From Hyphomicrobium_B sp001006785 (GTDB taxonomy: Bacteria > Pseudomonadota > Alphaproteobacteria > Rhizobiales > Hyphomicrobiaceae): a stretch of 64,000 nucleotides of DNA. The notes beneath the pieces were generated by a model. That model worked only from the letters and a program-made list of their open reading frames with translations. It searched no databases and had not been told where the DNA came from. Shown one piece after another: positions 45,634 through 55,058 of the stretch (its first letter is position 1; each line of letters starts with the position of its first letter). The DNA lies in the NCBI RefSeq assembly GCF_001006785.1, contig NZ_CDHO01000003.1, forward strand, positions 1,240,001-1,304,000, read 5' to 3'. Made by a program: the position numbers and the translations under genes.

Positions 45634-46944
45634 ATGGATCGGTCGCAGGAGACATCAGAGCGAACTGCCGCGCCGCCTGTCGAAACCTCGGCGGAGGATC
45701 GGCTGCTTGCGCCGGCGGTTGAGGTGCTCGCTCGGGTGCACACGGATGCTCGATGCGAACAGGTGCCGCTCGTGCCCCCGCGACCCTTGCCGCCTCTGGC
45801 ATTTCGAACTCCGCCCCACCTCGACGCGCAAGCTGACATCGCCGTGCCGGTGCCGATGCCGGCACGTTTTTTTCAGCGTTCTGGCCCCGCGTTTGAGCCC
45901 GGGGAAAGCCCGCCGCCTTTGCCGCCGGTTCCGGATGCCGAGCAGAAGTTTCCTGTCGATACCCTGTTCTCTGACATCGACGCGGAAGCCGCCGCGCGTT
46001 CGCTGGCGGCTGTCGCGGCACCAGAACCAGAGCCCGAGGCAAGACCGGACGAACCTCCGCAACCGACGTCCGAAACCAGCGCCGCGCCGCCGCCGAACCT
46101 CGGGAGCCTCATTCCCGGCGCACCCAGGCTCGAAATGCCATCCCGTCGTCCGGACGCCGCCTTTACCGGGCTGCAAGCCGATTTTGCCGGCAGGGCTGAC
46201 GGAAGCACAGGACATACGGGCTTTCCGGCGGCGACCGGAGAGTCTGCACCTCGCTCTCTATTTCGCAGACTGCTGAGGATTGTCGTGTGGGTCGTCGTTG
46301 GCTGGCTCGCCATCGTGCTGACGCTGATGGCCGCTTACCGCTTCATCAATCCGCCGGGTTCGATGCTGATGCTGCAGCAATGGCTCTCCGGCCAGCGGAT
46401 CGAGAGCACATGGGTCCCGATCGAGGAAATCTCGCCCAACGTCATTCGTGCCGTCGTCGCAAGCGAGGACAGCCGCTTCTGCGATCACCACGGCATCGAC
46501 TTCGAAGCGCTCGCCGGAGCGGTCTCGGACGTCGGGAGCGGCGCGGCGCGCGGCGCCAGCACGATCTCGATGCAGGTCGTGAAAAATCTCTTCCTCTGGT
46601 CGTCCAGAAGCTACATGCGCAAGGCCGTCGAGCTGCCGCTGACATTGCTCATGGAAACGCTTTGGCCGAAGCGGCGGATCATGGAGGTTTACCTCAACAT
46701 CGCGGAGTGGGGCCCCGGCATCTTCGGGATCGAAGCGGCGGCGCAAGCCCGCTTTCGAAAGCCAGCGAGGAGCCTGAGCGCCGGGGAGGCCTCCCGCCTC
46801 GCCGTGGTGCTTCCAAACCCGCGTATGCGCAACCCCGCCAAACCCGGCCCTGGCATGCAGCGCCTCGCCCGCGTCATCCAGATGCGGATGCGCGCGGCGG
46901 CGAGCGTTCAGACGAGCTGCGTTCTGCCAAGACGCCGCATCTGA
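45634..46944 (+). CDS. mtgA: Monofunctional peptidoglycan transglycosylase with long Pro-rich N-terminus
   Basis: A 436-residue protein. The first ~215 residues are rich in Pro, Ala and Glu and predicted disordered and cytoplasmic. One membrane segment follows (IVVWVVVGWLAIVLTLMAAY, about 218-237). The GT51 domain is next, with AVVASEDSRFCDHHGIDFEAL containing catalytic Glu, GASTISMQVVKNLF and WPKRRIMEVYLNIAEWG. It polymerises lipid II. Normal MtgA proteins are about 230-250 residues, so the N-terminal half is extra. ATG 45586 is an in-frame alternative start. Confidence 0.87.
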   Translation: MDRSQETSERTAAPPVETSAEDRLLAPAVEVLARVHTDARCEQVPLVPPRPLPPLAFRTPPHLDAQADIAVPVPMPARFFQRSGPAFEPGESPPPLPPVPDAEQKFPVDTLFSDIDAEAAARSLAAVAAPEPEPEARPDEPPQPTSETSAAPPPNLGSLIPGAPRLEMPSRRPDAAFTGLQADFAGRADGSTGHTGFPAATGESAPRSLFRRLLRIVVWVVVGWLAIVLTLMAAYRFINPPGSMLMLQQWLSGQRIESTWVPIEEISPNVIRAVVASEDSRFCDHHGIDFEALAGAVSDVGSGAARGASTISMQVVKNLFLWSSRSYMRKAVELPLTLLMETLWPKRRIMEVYLNIAEWGPGIFGIEAAAQARFRKPARSLSAGEASRLAVVLPNPRMRNPAKPGPGMQRLARVIQMRMRAAASVQTSCVLPRRRI

Positions 46945-47147
46945 CGCCGCTTTTGGGCCTTTCAGCCGGATTTTACGGGGGGACTGGCATTTCTCGTCTA
47001 ATTTGCGTATAAGCCGCGCCCTGGGTTCTGAGCGTCGCCCAAGTCCGGCGTTGCCAGGCTAATCCACAATCAATATAGCGTTCGGCATCCCCGCCGCATG
47101 TCCGGCGGCTCCGCAGCTTTCGCGCGGGGGCAATTTGGAGCAATACA

Positions 47148-47333
47148 ATGGCAGTTCCGCGCAAGAAGACGTCCCCGATGAAGCGGGGCCAGCGGCGTTC
47201 GCATGACGCCCTGAAGGCTCCGGCTTACGTCGAGGACAAGGACAGCGGTGAGCGTCGCCGCCCGCACCACATCGACCTCAAGTCGGGCAAGTACCGCGGC
47301 CGCCAGATCCTGCCGCCGGCTTCTGACGAATAA
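47148..47333 (+). CDS. rpmF: Ribosomal protein L32
   Basis: A 61-residue ribosomal protein with the standard N-terminus MAVPRKKTSPMKRGQRRSHD and end GKYRGRQILPPASDE. It lacks the four-cysteine zinc site, the usual form in alphaproteobacteria. GGAGCAA precedes the start. A short terminator follows. Confidence 0.97.
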   Translation: MAVPRKKTSPMKRGQRRSHDALKAPAYVEDKDSGERRRPHHIDLKSGKYRGRQILPPASDE

Positions 47334-47363
47334 GCACTTCTCCGGTTGCCTTAAATTGGACTA

Positions 47364-47398
47364 GGCTGGCGTCCTTGATGCCGGCCTTATTGATTTTT
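47364..47398 (+). terminator. Terminator after rpmF
   Basis: GGCTGGC pairs with GCCGGCC (one wobble) around a 9-base loop, and TTATTGATTTTT follows. It lies 30 bases after the rpmF stop. Confidence 0.55.
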
Positions 47399-47480
47399 GA
47401 CGCGCGCGCTTGCTTGGCAAATCACAGCGCGCGTGCCAAAAAGCCGGGCGCGCTTGCGCATCATATGTCAGGAGAAACTT

Positions 47481-47885
47481 ATGTCCGTTAGAGCCATTCC
47501 GCTCTTGGTCCTTGCTTTCGTCCTCTACAACGCCATCGTTTTGACGTTGGGACTGGAAGCCCTGACAAAAGAAATTTTCCATCTCCGGCTTTTGAGCGGC
47601 GGCGAGTGGGTTTTCACATGGGGTGATTTCATCCTGCTCGCGACGCTGATCCTGCTGTTCATCGAGATCGTCAAATCCACGTTCACGACCACATCGACGC
47701 TGATCGATCACGCGCTTTCGATGGTGGTGTTTGTTGCAGTCGGCGTCGAATTTCTGACCGTCCCGCAGGCGGCCACGTCCATTTTCTTCCTGATCTTGAT
47801 CGCAACGATGATCGACGTCATCGGCGGTTACACCATCGGTATTCGTGTCGCTCGCCGTGATCTCAACATCGGCGCCGACCAATAA
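47481..47885 (+). CDS. Small membrane protein, unknown function
   Basis: A 134-residue protein with about four hydrophobic segments (LLVLAFVLYNAIVLTLG, WGDFILLATLILLFIEIV, MVVFVAVGVEFLTV, IFFLILIATMIDVIGGYTI). CAGGAGA lies before ATG 47481. It looks like a conserved membrane protein of Hyphomicrobiales, but I cannot name the family. Confidence 0.8.
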   Translation: MSVRAIPLLVLAFVLYNAIVLTLGLEALTKEIFHLRLLSGGEWVFTWGDFILLATLILLFIEIVKSTFTTTSTLIDHALSMVVFVAVGVEFLTVPQAATSIFFLILIATMIDVIGGYTIGIRVARRDLNIGADQ

Positions 47886-48067
47886 TTGACGCGGCGCGGC
47901 CTCGAACGGCCGCGCATTCCGCGTGCGATATTCGATCTGTTTTCAAACAATGCTTCAGGCATTGTTAGGCCAGCCTGTTGCGAAACCAGATTTACGGCAG
48001 AGCATTCGTCGATATTGGACCACGCTTGCGTGCCGATCGCTGAAAGACGTGATTTGAGGTTGTAGAA

Positions 48068-49825
48068 TTGACGTCCCGGACCCCCGTCCCTGGGAACGAG
48101 CAAGTGGCTGATCCGGACCCGGATCAGAAGCGCGACGCATTGGCAGAATCCGGCAATCTCGACCTGGTCGGCATCCTCTCGTCCATTGAGGAAACCGCTT
48201 ACGCCTGGGACCTCGTCTCCGGCCGTATCGAATGGGGCAGCAACGCTGCCGCGATCCTCGGCGTCGGTGACCTCGCCAAAATCGCGACAGGCGCGGCCTA
48301 CCATGCCCTCATCGCGCCCGAGAACTTAAAGGATCGGCTGCAGGTCTTCTCACGCGGCGTCGCAGCCGATCGCGTTCGCGGCGTACCCTACCGCGTCCAG
48401 TACCGCATCACGCCAGGCGGCCCGCGAAGCTGGAAGACGATCCGCGTCGAAGATCATGGCCGCTGGTGGCCCGGCGCCGATGGCCATCCCATTCACGCCC
48501 GCGGCGTGATCAGGATCATCGACGATCACTATCTCGAACAGCAACGCCAGCTCGTTCGCAACGACTTCGACGAGCTGACCGGACAGCTCAATCGCATCCG
48601 CCTCACTGAAGCACTGGGTTCCGTTCTCGGCCGTATCGAGCGCGAGCCGCAATCGTGCGGCTTCTTGATGGTGTCGGTGAACAACCTCGCCGTAATCAAC
48701 GATACCTTCGGCATCGCGACCGGAGACGAAGCGATTTCGGAAGTTGCGCGCCGCATTCGCGGCAAGCTGCGCGGCGGCGACATCATCGGCCGTTATGCGT
48801 CGAATAAGTTCGGCATCATCATGATGAAATGCGGACCTGAAGCGCTGCGCGTTGCCGCCGAGCGCTTCCTGAAAGTGGTCCGCGACTCCACGATCAAGAC
48901 ATCGGCCGGCCAGCTGTCGGCGACGATTTCGATCGGCGCCGTCGTGATTCCGCATCAGGCGAATTCGGTCCAGGACGCGGTGAATTTTGCCCTTCGCGCG
49001 CTCGACGCGGCGCGTTCGCAGCGCATCGATTGCTTCGTACTTTACGAACCGCTGCCGGGCAGCGAAAGCGTCCGCGTCCGCAACAGGACGATCGCCAACA
49101 ACGTCGTCGAAGCCCTCGACGACAACCGTATGCGATTGGTTCTGCAGCCGATGGTGTCCGCCAAGTCTGGCAAGGCCGAAATCTACGAGTGTCTGCTTCG
49201 CATGGAGAAGCCTGACGGTCAGATCGTACCGGCGGGCGAATTCGTCCCCGTCGCGGAGCAACTCGGATTATCGCGCTTGATCGACCGGCGAGCGCTGGAA
49301 CTGACGATCGCGCTTCTGAAAAAGCATCACGATCTGGTGCTCTCGCTCAACGTGTCAGGATTGACCTGCTCCGATAAGGAATGGATCGCGGCGCTGCTTC
49401 GCCTCAGCGATGGCCGCAAGGATATTCTGAGCCGGTTGATCGTGGAAATCACGGAAACAGTCGCGATCGAGGACCTCGATCAGACGATTAACTTCGTCGA
49501 CACACTGAAGGAATTCGGCTGCCGCGTCGCGATCGACGATTTCGGCGCCGGCTACACATCATTCAAGAACTTGAAGCTGCTTAACGTCGACATCGTCAAG
49601 ATCGACGGCGTTTTCGTGAAGAATCTCGCCAACGACAGCAGCGACCGCATCTTCATCAAAACGATGATCGATCTGGCGCGCATATTCGGCATGGAGACGG
49701 TCGCCGAATGGGTCGGCGACGAGCACTCGGTCAAGCACCTGACCGATGCCGGCATCGACTTCATGCAGGGGTTCTACTACGGCCTCCCGATCGACGCCGC
49801 CGACTACGTGTCGAAGAAACCTTAA
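48068..49825 (+). CDS. GGDEF/EAL-domain protein with degenerate cyclase site
   Basis: A 585-residue cyclic-di-GMP-type protein. A PAS-like region covers about 35-155. The GGDEF domain (about 165-325) has RYASNKFGIIMM where RxGGDEF is expected, so it should not make c-di-GMP. The EAL domain (about 335-580) has YECLLRM in place of EALLRW but keeps EITET, DDFGAGYTSF, KIDGVFV and MQGFYYG. It may be a phosphodiesterase or a receptor. The start is TTG 48068 with GTG 48104 as alternative. Confidence 0.85.
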   Translation: MTSRTPVPGNEQVADPDPDQKRDALAESGNLDLVGILSSIEETAYAWDLVSGRIEWGSNAAAILGVGDLAKIATGAAYHALIAPENLKDRLQVFSRGVAADRVRGVPYRVQYRITPGGPRSWKTIRVEDHGRWWPGADGHPIHARGVIRIIDDHYLEQQRQLVRNDFDELTGQLNRIRLTEALGSVLGRIEREPQSCGFLMVSVNNLAVINDTFGIATGDEAISEVARRIRGKLRGGDIIGRYASNKFGIIMMKCGPEALRVAAERFLKVVRDSTIKTSAGQLSATISIGAVVIPHQANSVQDAVNFALRALDAARSQRIDCFVLYEPLPGSESVRVRNRTIANNVVEALDDNRMRLVLQPMVSAKSGKAEIYECLLRMEKPDGQIVPAGEFVPVAEQLGLSRLIDRRALELTIALLKKHHDLVLSLNVSGLTCSDKEWIAALLRLSDGRKDILSRLIVEITETVAIEDLDQTINFVDTLKEFGCRVAIDDFGAGYTSFKNLKLLNVDIVKIDGVFVKNLANDSSDRIFIKTMIDLARIFGMETVAEWVGDEHSVKHLTDAGIDFMQGFYYGLPIDAADYVSKKP

Positions 49826-49856
49826 ACGATCTTCCGCTCGGTCGACGGCCCTGAAA

Positions 49857-50513
49857 CTAGGGCCGTGACTGAGACAGTTTCTCGATCTTTTGCTGCATGG
49901 CCGAAAGCTGCGACTTCAGCTCGCTGAGTTCGTCGCGACCACCGGCAGAAGCATCGCTTTGCGCCGGTGCCTGCGGCTGTACGGCCTCGGGCGACTTGCC
50001 TTCGCCGCGTTGTCCGCTCGCCGCCGAACCGAAGGAGGCCCACATCGACATCGCCTGCTCGAACATCGCCATGTTCTGCCGCGCCTGCTGCTGATAGAAC
50101 TCGAACGCGGCTGCGGGATTTGAGAACGCCGAAGCGAACTGCTCGCGGAAGCGCACCTGTTCTTTCGCCAGATGCTCGAGGCTGAACTGTAGGTAGCTCG
50201 GCACCATCCGCGCAATGCTGTCATCGTAAAAACGAATGAGCTGGCGGAGGAAGGGAATTGGCAGTAGCGCCTGTCCGCCCTCGCGGCTTTCCTGCTCGAC
50301 GATGATCTGGGTAAGAACCGCGTGGGTCAGGTCGTCGCCGTTCTTGGCATCGTAAACGACGAAGTCACGATCTCCGCGCACCATCTTTGCGAGATCCTCG
50401 AGCGTGACGTATGTACTCGTCTCGGTGTTATATAGACGCCGGTTTGCGTACTTCTTGATGACGACGGCTTCGCGTTTGGGAGCCTGGGCTTGAGGTTCTG
50501 GGTTGCTCAGCAT
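49857..50513 (-). CDS. phaR: PHA synthesis repressor PhaR
   Basis: A 218-residue regulator. The N-terminal DNA-binding and PHB-sensing domain reads VVIKKYANRRLYNTETSTYV and VYDAKNGDDLTHAVLTQIIVEQE. A central helical part and a Gln/Ala-rich C-terminus follow. PhaR represses phasin and PHA genes until polymer forms. ATG 50513 starts the conserved part. It is divergent from phaA-phaB. PhaC is not in this window. Confidence 0.93.
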   Translation of the reverse strand: MLSNPEPQAQAPKREAVVIKKYANRRLYNTETSTYVTLEDLAKMVRGDRDFVVYDAKNGDDLTHAVLTQIIVEQESREGGQALLPIPFLRQLIRFYDDSIARMVPSYLQFSLEHLAKEQVRFREQFASAFSNPAAAFEFYQQQARQNMAMFEQAMSMWASFGSAASGQRGEGKSPEAVQPQAPAQSDASAGGRDELSELKSQLSAMQQKIEKLSQSRP

Positions 50514-50552
50514 CGCGTTAGCGTTCTCTTCTCGTATGTTTGGGCGCTTGTT

Positions 50553-50568
50553 GCTGCACTGCGGCAGC
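50553..50568. promoter_or_regulatory. Possible PhaR binding site
   Basis: GCTGC-ACTGCG-GCAGC is an inverted repeat of TGC type in the phaR-phaA intergenic stretch. PhaR in Paracoccus binds CTGC-N3/4-GCAG-like sites. The spacer here is six, so the match is loose. Confidence 0.3.
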
Positions 50569-50784
50569 GTACCACACCGAGGGGGGCGCCCGCCAGCCGA
50601 TTCTGTCACTCTTTTGGGCGGGCTCGGAGCACTACGATTGGGCAGTCTAGCCAAGAGGTCGCAATTGCTGAAAATATCTCCGCACTGCAAAGTGTCCTCG
50701 CCTTTTGCCTGATGCCAAGAACGCTCCGGCGTCGCGCGAGACATTCGACAAATTAAAGAAGTTTGCCCAGGGAGGGGCCGCCTT

Positions 50785-51975
50785 ATGAGCGAAGATTCTT
50801 CGACGATTGTGATTGCAAGCGCAGCCCGCACGCCGGTCGGTTCATTCAACGGCGCGCTCGCATCGTTGCCGGCTTCCAAGCTCGGCGAAATCGCGATTAA
50901 GGCCGCTCTCAAGCGCGCCAATGTTCAGCCGGGCGACGTTTCCGAGGTCATCCTCGGTCAGGTTCTGACGGCCGCTCAGGGTCAAGGCCCCGCGCGTCAG
51001 GCATCTGTCGGCGCGGGCGTGCCGGTGGATTCTCCCGCCTGGAGCGTCAATCAGATTTGCGGTTCGGGCTTGCGCGCCGTCGCGCTCGGCATGCAGCAGA
51101 TCAAGACCGGAGACGCGAAGATCGTCGTCGCCGGCGGCCAGGAAAGCATGAGCCAGTCGGCACACGCCGGACACATGCGCGATGGCACCAAGATGGGCGA
51201 CTTCAAGCTCATCGACACGATGGTGAAAGACGGCCTCTGGGACGCCTTCAACAACTACCACATGGGCACGACGGCCGAGAACGTCGCGCGCCAGTGGCAG
51301 ATCACGCGCGAAGATCAGGACAAGTTCGCCGTCGCTTCGCAGAACAAAGCCGAAGCCGCACGCAAGGCTGGCAAGTTCAAGGACGAGATCACGCCCGTCA
51401 CGATCAAGACGAAGAAGGGCGAGACCGTCGTCGACCAGGACGAATACATCAAGGAAGGCGTGACCATCGATAGCGTCGCAAAGCTGCGCCCCGCTTTCGA
51501 TCCGAAGGAAGGCACGGTCACGGCCGCGAACGCATCGGGCATCAATGACGGTGCAGCCGTCGTCGTCCTGATGACCGCCGAAGAAGCCAAGAAGCGCGGT
51601 ATCAAGCCGCTTGCCCGCATCGTGTCGTGGGCCACGACCGGCGTCGATCCGTCGATCATGGGCACGGGCCCGATCTCGGCTTCTAAGAAGGCGCTCGAAA
51701 AAGCCGGTTGGACGGTCGCCGATCTCGATCTCATCGAAGCCAACGAAGCGTTCGCCGCACAGGCGCTCGCCGTCAACAAAGGCCTCGGCTGGGATACGGA
51801 GAAGGTCAACGTCAACGGCGGCGCGATTGCTATCGGTCACCCGATCGGTGCTTCCGGCGCGCGCATCCTCAATACGCTTCTGTTCGAAATGCAGCGCCGC
51901 GATGCGAAGAAGGGCCTCGCCACGCTTTGCATCGGTGGCGGCATGGGCGTCGCTCTGTGCGTCGCTCGCGACTGA
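50785..51975 (+). CDS. phaA: Acetyl-CoA acetyltransferase (beta-ketothiolase)
   Basis: A 396-residue thiolase. Nucleophile Cys92 lies in NQICGSGLRAV. NEAFAAQ, GGAIAIGHPIGASGARI and CIGGGMGVAL are the other active-site motifs. It joins two acetyl-CoA to acetoacetyl-CoA, the first step to polyhydroxybutyrate. GGAGGGG precedes the start. The phaB gene follows 89 bases later. Confidence 0.96.
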   Translation: MSEDSSTIVIASAARTPVGSFNGALASLPASKLGEIAIKAALKRANVQPGDVSEVILGQVLTAAQGQGPARQASVGAGVPVDSPAWSVNQICGSGLRAVALGMQQIKTGDAKIVVAGGQESMSQSAHAGHMRDGTKMGDFKLIDTMVKDGLWDAFNNYHMGTTAENVARQWQITREDQDKFAVASQNKAEAARKAGKFKDEITPVTIKTKKGETVVDQDEYIKEGVTIDSVAKLRPAFDPKEGTVTAANASGINDGAAVVVLMTAEEAKKRGIKPLARIVSWATTGVDPSIMGTGPISASKKALEKAGWTVADLDLIEANEAFAAQALAVNKGLGWDTEKVNVNGGAIAIGHPIGASGARILNTLLFEMQRRDAKKGLATLCIGGGMGVALCVARD

Positions 51976-52064
51976 TTAACGTCTCATGCGCGGCCGGATC
52001 GCTATAATCCCGGCCGCGTCTTCTCATCCAGTTTTCCGATACAAAAAATCCAGGGAGAAAAAGT

Positions 52065-52790
52065 ATGGCAAGGGTCGCCCTCGTCACCGGAGGCACGCGC
52101 GGCATTGGGCACGCGATCTCAATCGCCTTGAAGAATAGCGGCTATCGGGTCGCGGCAAGCTACGCAGGAAACGACGCTGCAGCTCAGGCTTTCCAGGCCG
52201 AGACCGGCATCCCCGTCTACAAGTTCGACGTCGGCAACTACGAAACGACGGAAAAAGCGGTCAAGCAGATCGAAAAGGATCTCGGACCCATCGAGGTGCT
52301 CGTCAATAACGCCGGCATCACGCGCGATACGATGTTCCACAAGATGACCAAGCAGCAGTGGGACGAAGTCATCGGCACGAACCTCAACGGCCTGTTCAAC
52401 GTCACGCGCCAGGTCTGGGAAGGCATGCGTTCGCGCAAGTTCGGCCGCGTCATCAACATTTCGTCCATCAACGGCCAGAAGGGCCAGATGGGCCAGGTCA
52501 ACTATTCCGCATCGAAGGCGGGCGACATTGGCTTCACGAAGGCGCTGGCTCAGGAAGGCGCACGCGCCGGCATCACCGTCAACGTGATCTGCCCTGGCTA
52601 CATCGCAACCGAGATGGTCAAGGCGATCCCGCAGGATGTGCTCGACAAGGCGATCCTTCCGCAGATCCCCGTCGGCCGCCTCGGTGAGCCGAACGAAATC
52701 GCACGCGCCGTCGTGTTCCTCGCGTCGGACGAAGCGGGCTTCATCACCGGTTCGACGCTCTCGGCCAACGGCGGTCAGTACTTCGCCTGA
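52065..52790 (+). CDS. phaB: Acetoacetyl-CoA reductase
   Basis: A 241-residue SDR enzyme making (R)-3-hydroxybutyryl-CoA with NADPH. The cofactor motif is VTGGTRGIGHAI, NNAGITRDTMFH is typical of PhaB, and the catalytic S/Y/K are in NISSINGQKGQ and NYSASKAG. CAGGGAGA lies before the start. A strong terminator follows. Confidence 0.96.
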   Translation: MARVALVTGGTRGIGHAISIALKNSGYRVAASYAGNDAAAQAFQAETGIPVYKFDVGNYETTEKAVKQIEKDLGPIEVLVNNAGITRDTMFHKMTKQQWDEVIGTNLNGLFNVTRQVWEGMRSRKFGRVINISSINGQKGQMGQVNYSASKAGDIGFTKALAQEGARAGITVNVICPGYIATEMVKAIPQDVLDKAILPQIPVGRLGEPNEIARAVVFLASDEAGFITGSTLSANGGQYFA

Positions 52791-52816
52791 TCGTCCTCGT
52801 CACTGAGCACCAAATT

Positions 52817-52848
52817 AAAATGGCCGCCTTTTGAGGCGGCCATTTTTT
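52817..52848 (+). terminator. Intrinsic terminator after phaB
   Basis: AAAATGGCCGCC pairs with GGCGGCCATTTT around loop TTTTGA, followed by more T. The stem with flanking A and T runs can work on both strands, so it may also end the convergent NYN gene at 52890. Confidence 0.9.
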
Positions 52849-52889
52849 TATGTCTGAATTTCACCGGGCGAGTTGAGCGAAACTCTCCC

Positions 52890-54848
52890 CTAGCCCCGGA
52901 AGCGCGATCTCACGATGCGCGGAAATTCTTCTTCGTTCTGGTTCTGCGTGTAGGGGTTGAGCCCCTTCTGCTCCGCATCCCGCTGCTCGACGATGTGCTG
53001 GCGGCCCTCTTCGAGGCTCCACCACTGCTCGCCGGAGGTCTGTGCCGGAGCATGCGGTTTCGGCGCTGGAGCGGACGGAGCCTGCGGTTGTGCTCCGCCA
53101 CGGCCGCCGTACGGCAACGCGCGAGACGCGGCCGGCGGCTGCGGTGCCGAGAACCACGCCTCGACGAGATCGAGTTCGTCAGCCGAAAGGCTCAAGCCTT
53201 GGCTCCGGCAGCGTGCAACCACGAAATTGCGGAAGCGGCTCGCGAACAACGTCGCGCTCGTTCCCTGCTCGAACCACGGATCGCTCTCGCTGACGACGTC
53301 GTAGATGAAGCGCAAGTCGTCGCGCTTGACGTCGAGGCCGAACTCGCGCGCCCGCTGGGTTATGTTGACGAGCGTTTGCGCGCCCTGAAGTCCGTTGGCC
53401 GTAACTTCCTGCGCCATGACGTCGAACAGCACGCGATATTCCGCCGGCGCCAGAGCCGGAGCCTGGCAAGCCTCGTGAATGCGTGCGATCGACTGCTGGA
53501 TCTGCGTTGCCTGCTCGCCGCTGCGCGGCGCTGAGGACATCGGTGGCGGCGGTGTCTGCGATGCCGCTGGCCGTTGCGGTTCGCGGCCACGCTCGGGCTG
53601 ATATCCGGAGGGCTGTCCCGGCGGCGGAGCGGACGGCCGCTGCTGGCCAAGCGGCTGGCGAGCCATCGGCGTCGTAGCCGGTGAAATTTCAGGACCGCGC
53701 GACGGCGGCAGCGGCGGTGCGGGCGGCACCGGAGCCGAGCTTGCCGGCGGTGCATAACGCTGCTGCGGAGCCGGCTGGAAAGCCGCCGGCTGCTGCGGCT
53801 GTTGCTGCAACGGCGTCGATTGCTGGATGGGCTTCGGAATGCTCGGCGTTGACGGGCGCGCAATCGCTTTCGCTTCTGCGGCCGAAATCTCTGCCGAGAT
53901 TTCGCGGCTCCGAGGTTCGGGCGTCGGCGCTGCAAGCTGCGGCGCGATCAATCCGGCGGCGGAAATATGCCGGTTCGCATCGAACACGGTGTAGGGCGGC
54001 GTGTCGCTGAGATGAATGTCCTCGGGAAGATCCGCGAGCAACAGATCGCGGAACGAGCCGTATCCGCCCCAGTTCGTCCCGACAGTCTTGTCGCGCCCGA
54101 TGACGCGCACCGAACGGTCGGCGAGCGTTTCGAGCGGAACCGCCTGCGGCGCGCTACGCACGAAGTCGACAACTTCCGCCAGGATCGCCTTGCGCGCCGC
54201 CTCGACGTCGATCACCGGCACGGCAGCCGTGATTTCACGCGGAGTTTCGCCCGTGATCGCGCGGCTGTTCGTCAAGAGCGCCAGCAGATCCGACTCCTTG
54301 ATCTCGCCGTCGCTGATAGCCGTGTAAGGAAGCGCCGTATGATCGTTGGCATAAACGACGGTGCGGCGCGCATGCGCCCGAAGCCGGTGCAGCACCGGCG
54401 TGAAGTCGGCGTCGCCCGACAGAATGATGAATTCATCGAAGAAGGTCGGATGGTTCAGGATATCGCTGACATCCATGACGATGCGGATATCCGCCGAGTT
54501 CTTCAATTGCTGCGTCAGCGGCGGGCAGTCGATGACCTCGAAGCCCGAGCGCTGGAAATGGTGCCGGATGAACGGAAACGAACACATGTCCGTCGAATTG
54601 TCGTGCGCGTTCCGGCGCGGCTGCGAATTTCCGTAGCATCGGCTCATGACGATGCGCCGTTCCGTCGGCACGGGCAGCGAAGTCTTGGATGTAATCAGCT
54701 CTCCCGACGCGATGCCCTGCAGCCAGATGCTGCTGTCCTTCGCGAAGCGCTTCGCGGCATCTTCGTTTTTGCGCTTCAGAGAAAGATAGACGTTGTCGTA
54801 ATCGACAAACACCGTTGTTAGAACGGGTCCTGAGGACTCGCGTTTCAT
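52890..54848 (-). CDS. NYN-domain nuclease-like protein with LOTUS/OST-HTH domain
   Basis: A 652-residue protein. Residues about 10-195 form a NYN (PIN-like) RNase domain with acidic residues in VFVDYDN (Asp16, Asp18), NSADIRIVMDV and LSGDADF (Asp146, Asp148). Residues about 215-295 resemble an OST-HTH/LOTUS RNA-binding domain (FRDLLLADLPEDIHL). A long Pro/Gln-rich linker leads to a helical C-terminal domain (about 445-560). This points to RNA binding or degradation. The target is unknown. Confidence 0.85.
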   Translation of the reverse strand: MKRESSGPVLTTVFVDYDNVYLSLKRKNEDAAKRFAKDSSIWLQGIASGELITSKTSLPVPTERRIVMSRCYGNSQPRRNAHDNSTDMCSFPFIRHHFQRSGFEVIDCPPLTQQLKNSADIRIVMDVSDILNHPTFFDEFIILSGDADFTPVLHRLRAHARRTVVYANDHTALPYTAISDGEIKESDLLALLTNSRAITGETPREITAAVPVIDVEAARKAILAEVVDFVRSAPQAVPLETLADRSVRVIGRDKTVGTNWGGYGSFRDLLLADLPEDIHLSDTPPYTVFDANRHISAAGLIAPQLAAPTPEPRSREISAEISAAEAKAIARPSTPSIPKPIQQSTPLQQQPQQPAAFQPAPQQRYAPPASSAPVPPAPPLPPSRGPEISPATTPMARQPLGQQRPSAPPPGQPSGYQPERGREPQRPAASQTPPPPMSSAPRSGEQATQIQQSIARIHEACQAPALAPAEYRVLFDVMAQEVTANGLQGAQTLVNITQRAREFGLDVKRDDLRFIYDVVSESDPWFEQGTSATLFASRFRNFVVARCRSQGLSLSADELDLVEAWFSAPQPPAASRALPYGGRGGAQPQAPSAPAPKPHAPAQTSGEQWWSLEEGRQHIVEQRDAEQKGLNPYTQNQNEEEFPRIVRSRFRG

Positions 54849-55058
54849 GGACTACAACCCCCGTGTGAATCCGAACGTGATTCGAGGCTCACTGTTGACG
54901 AGTCTGGGGCCGCCAGCAAGAAGCGCCAGCTAAGCCGCTATCCAAAGAGACAAATAAGCCGTGGATGGACTGAGGATACGCCACGCCCTCGTCAAACGAC
55001 TCTGGGGACGACGTGTGGATGGCCATCGAAAGGCTTTGATCTGTTGCAGCTTCGCCGC

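Noticed and set aside
53967..54821. A 284-codon open frame opposite the NYN gene
   Set aside because: The NYN/LOTUS protein on the other strand has recognisable domains; the opposite frame has none.
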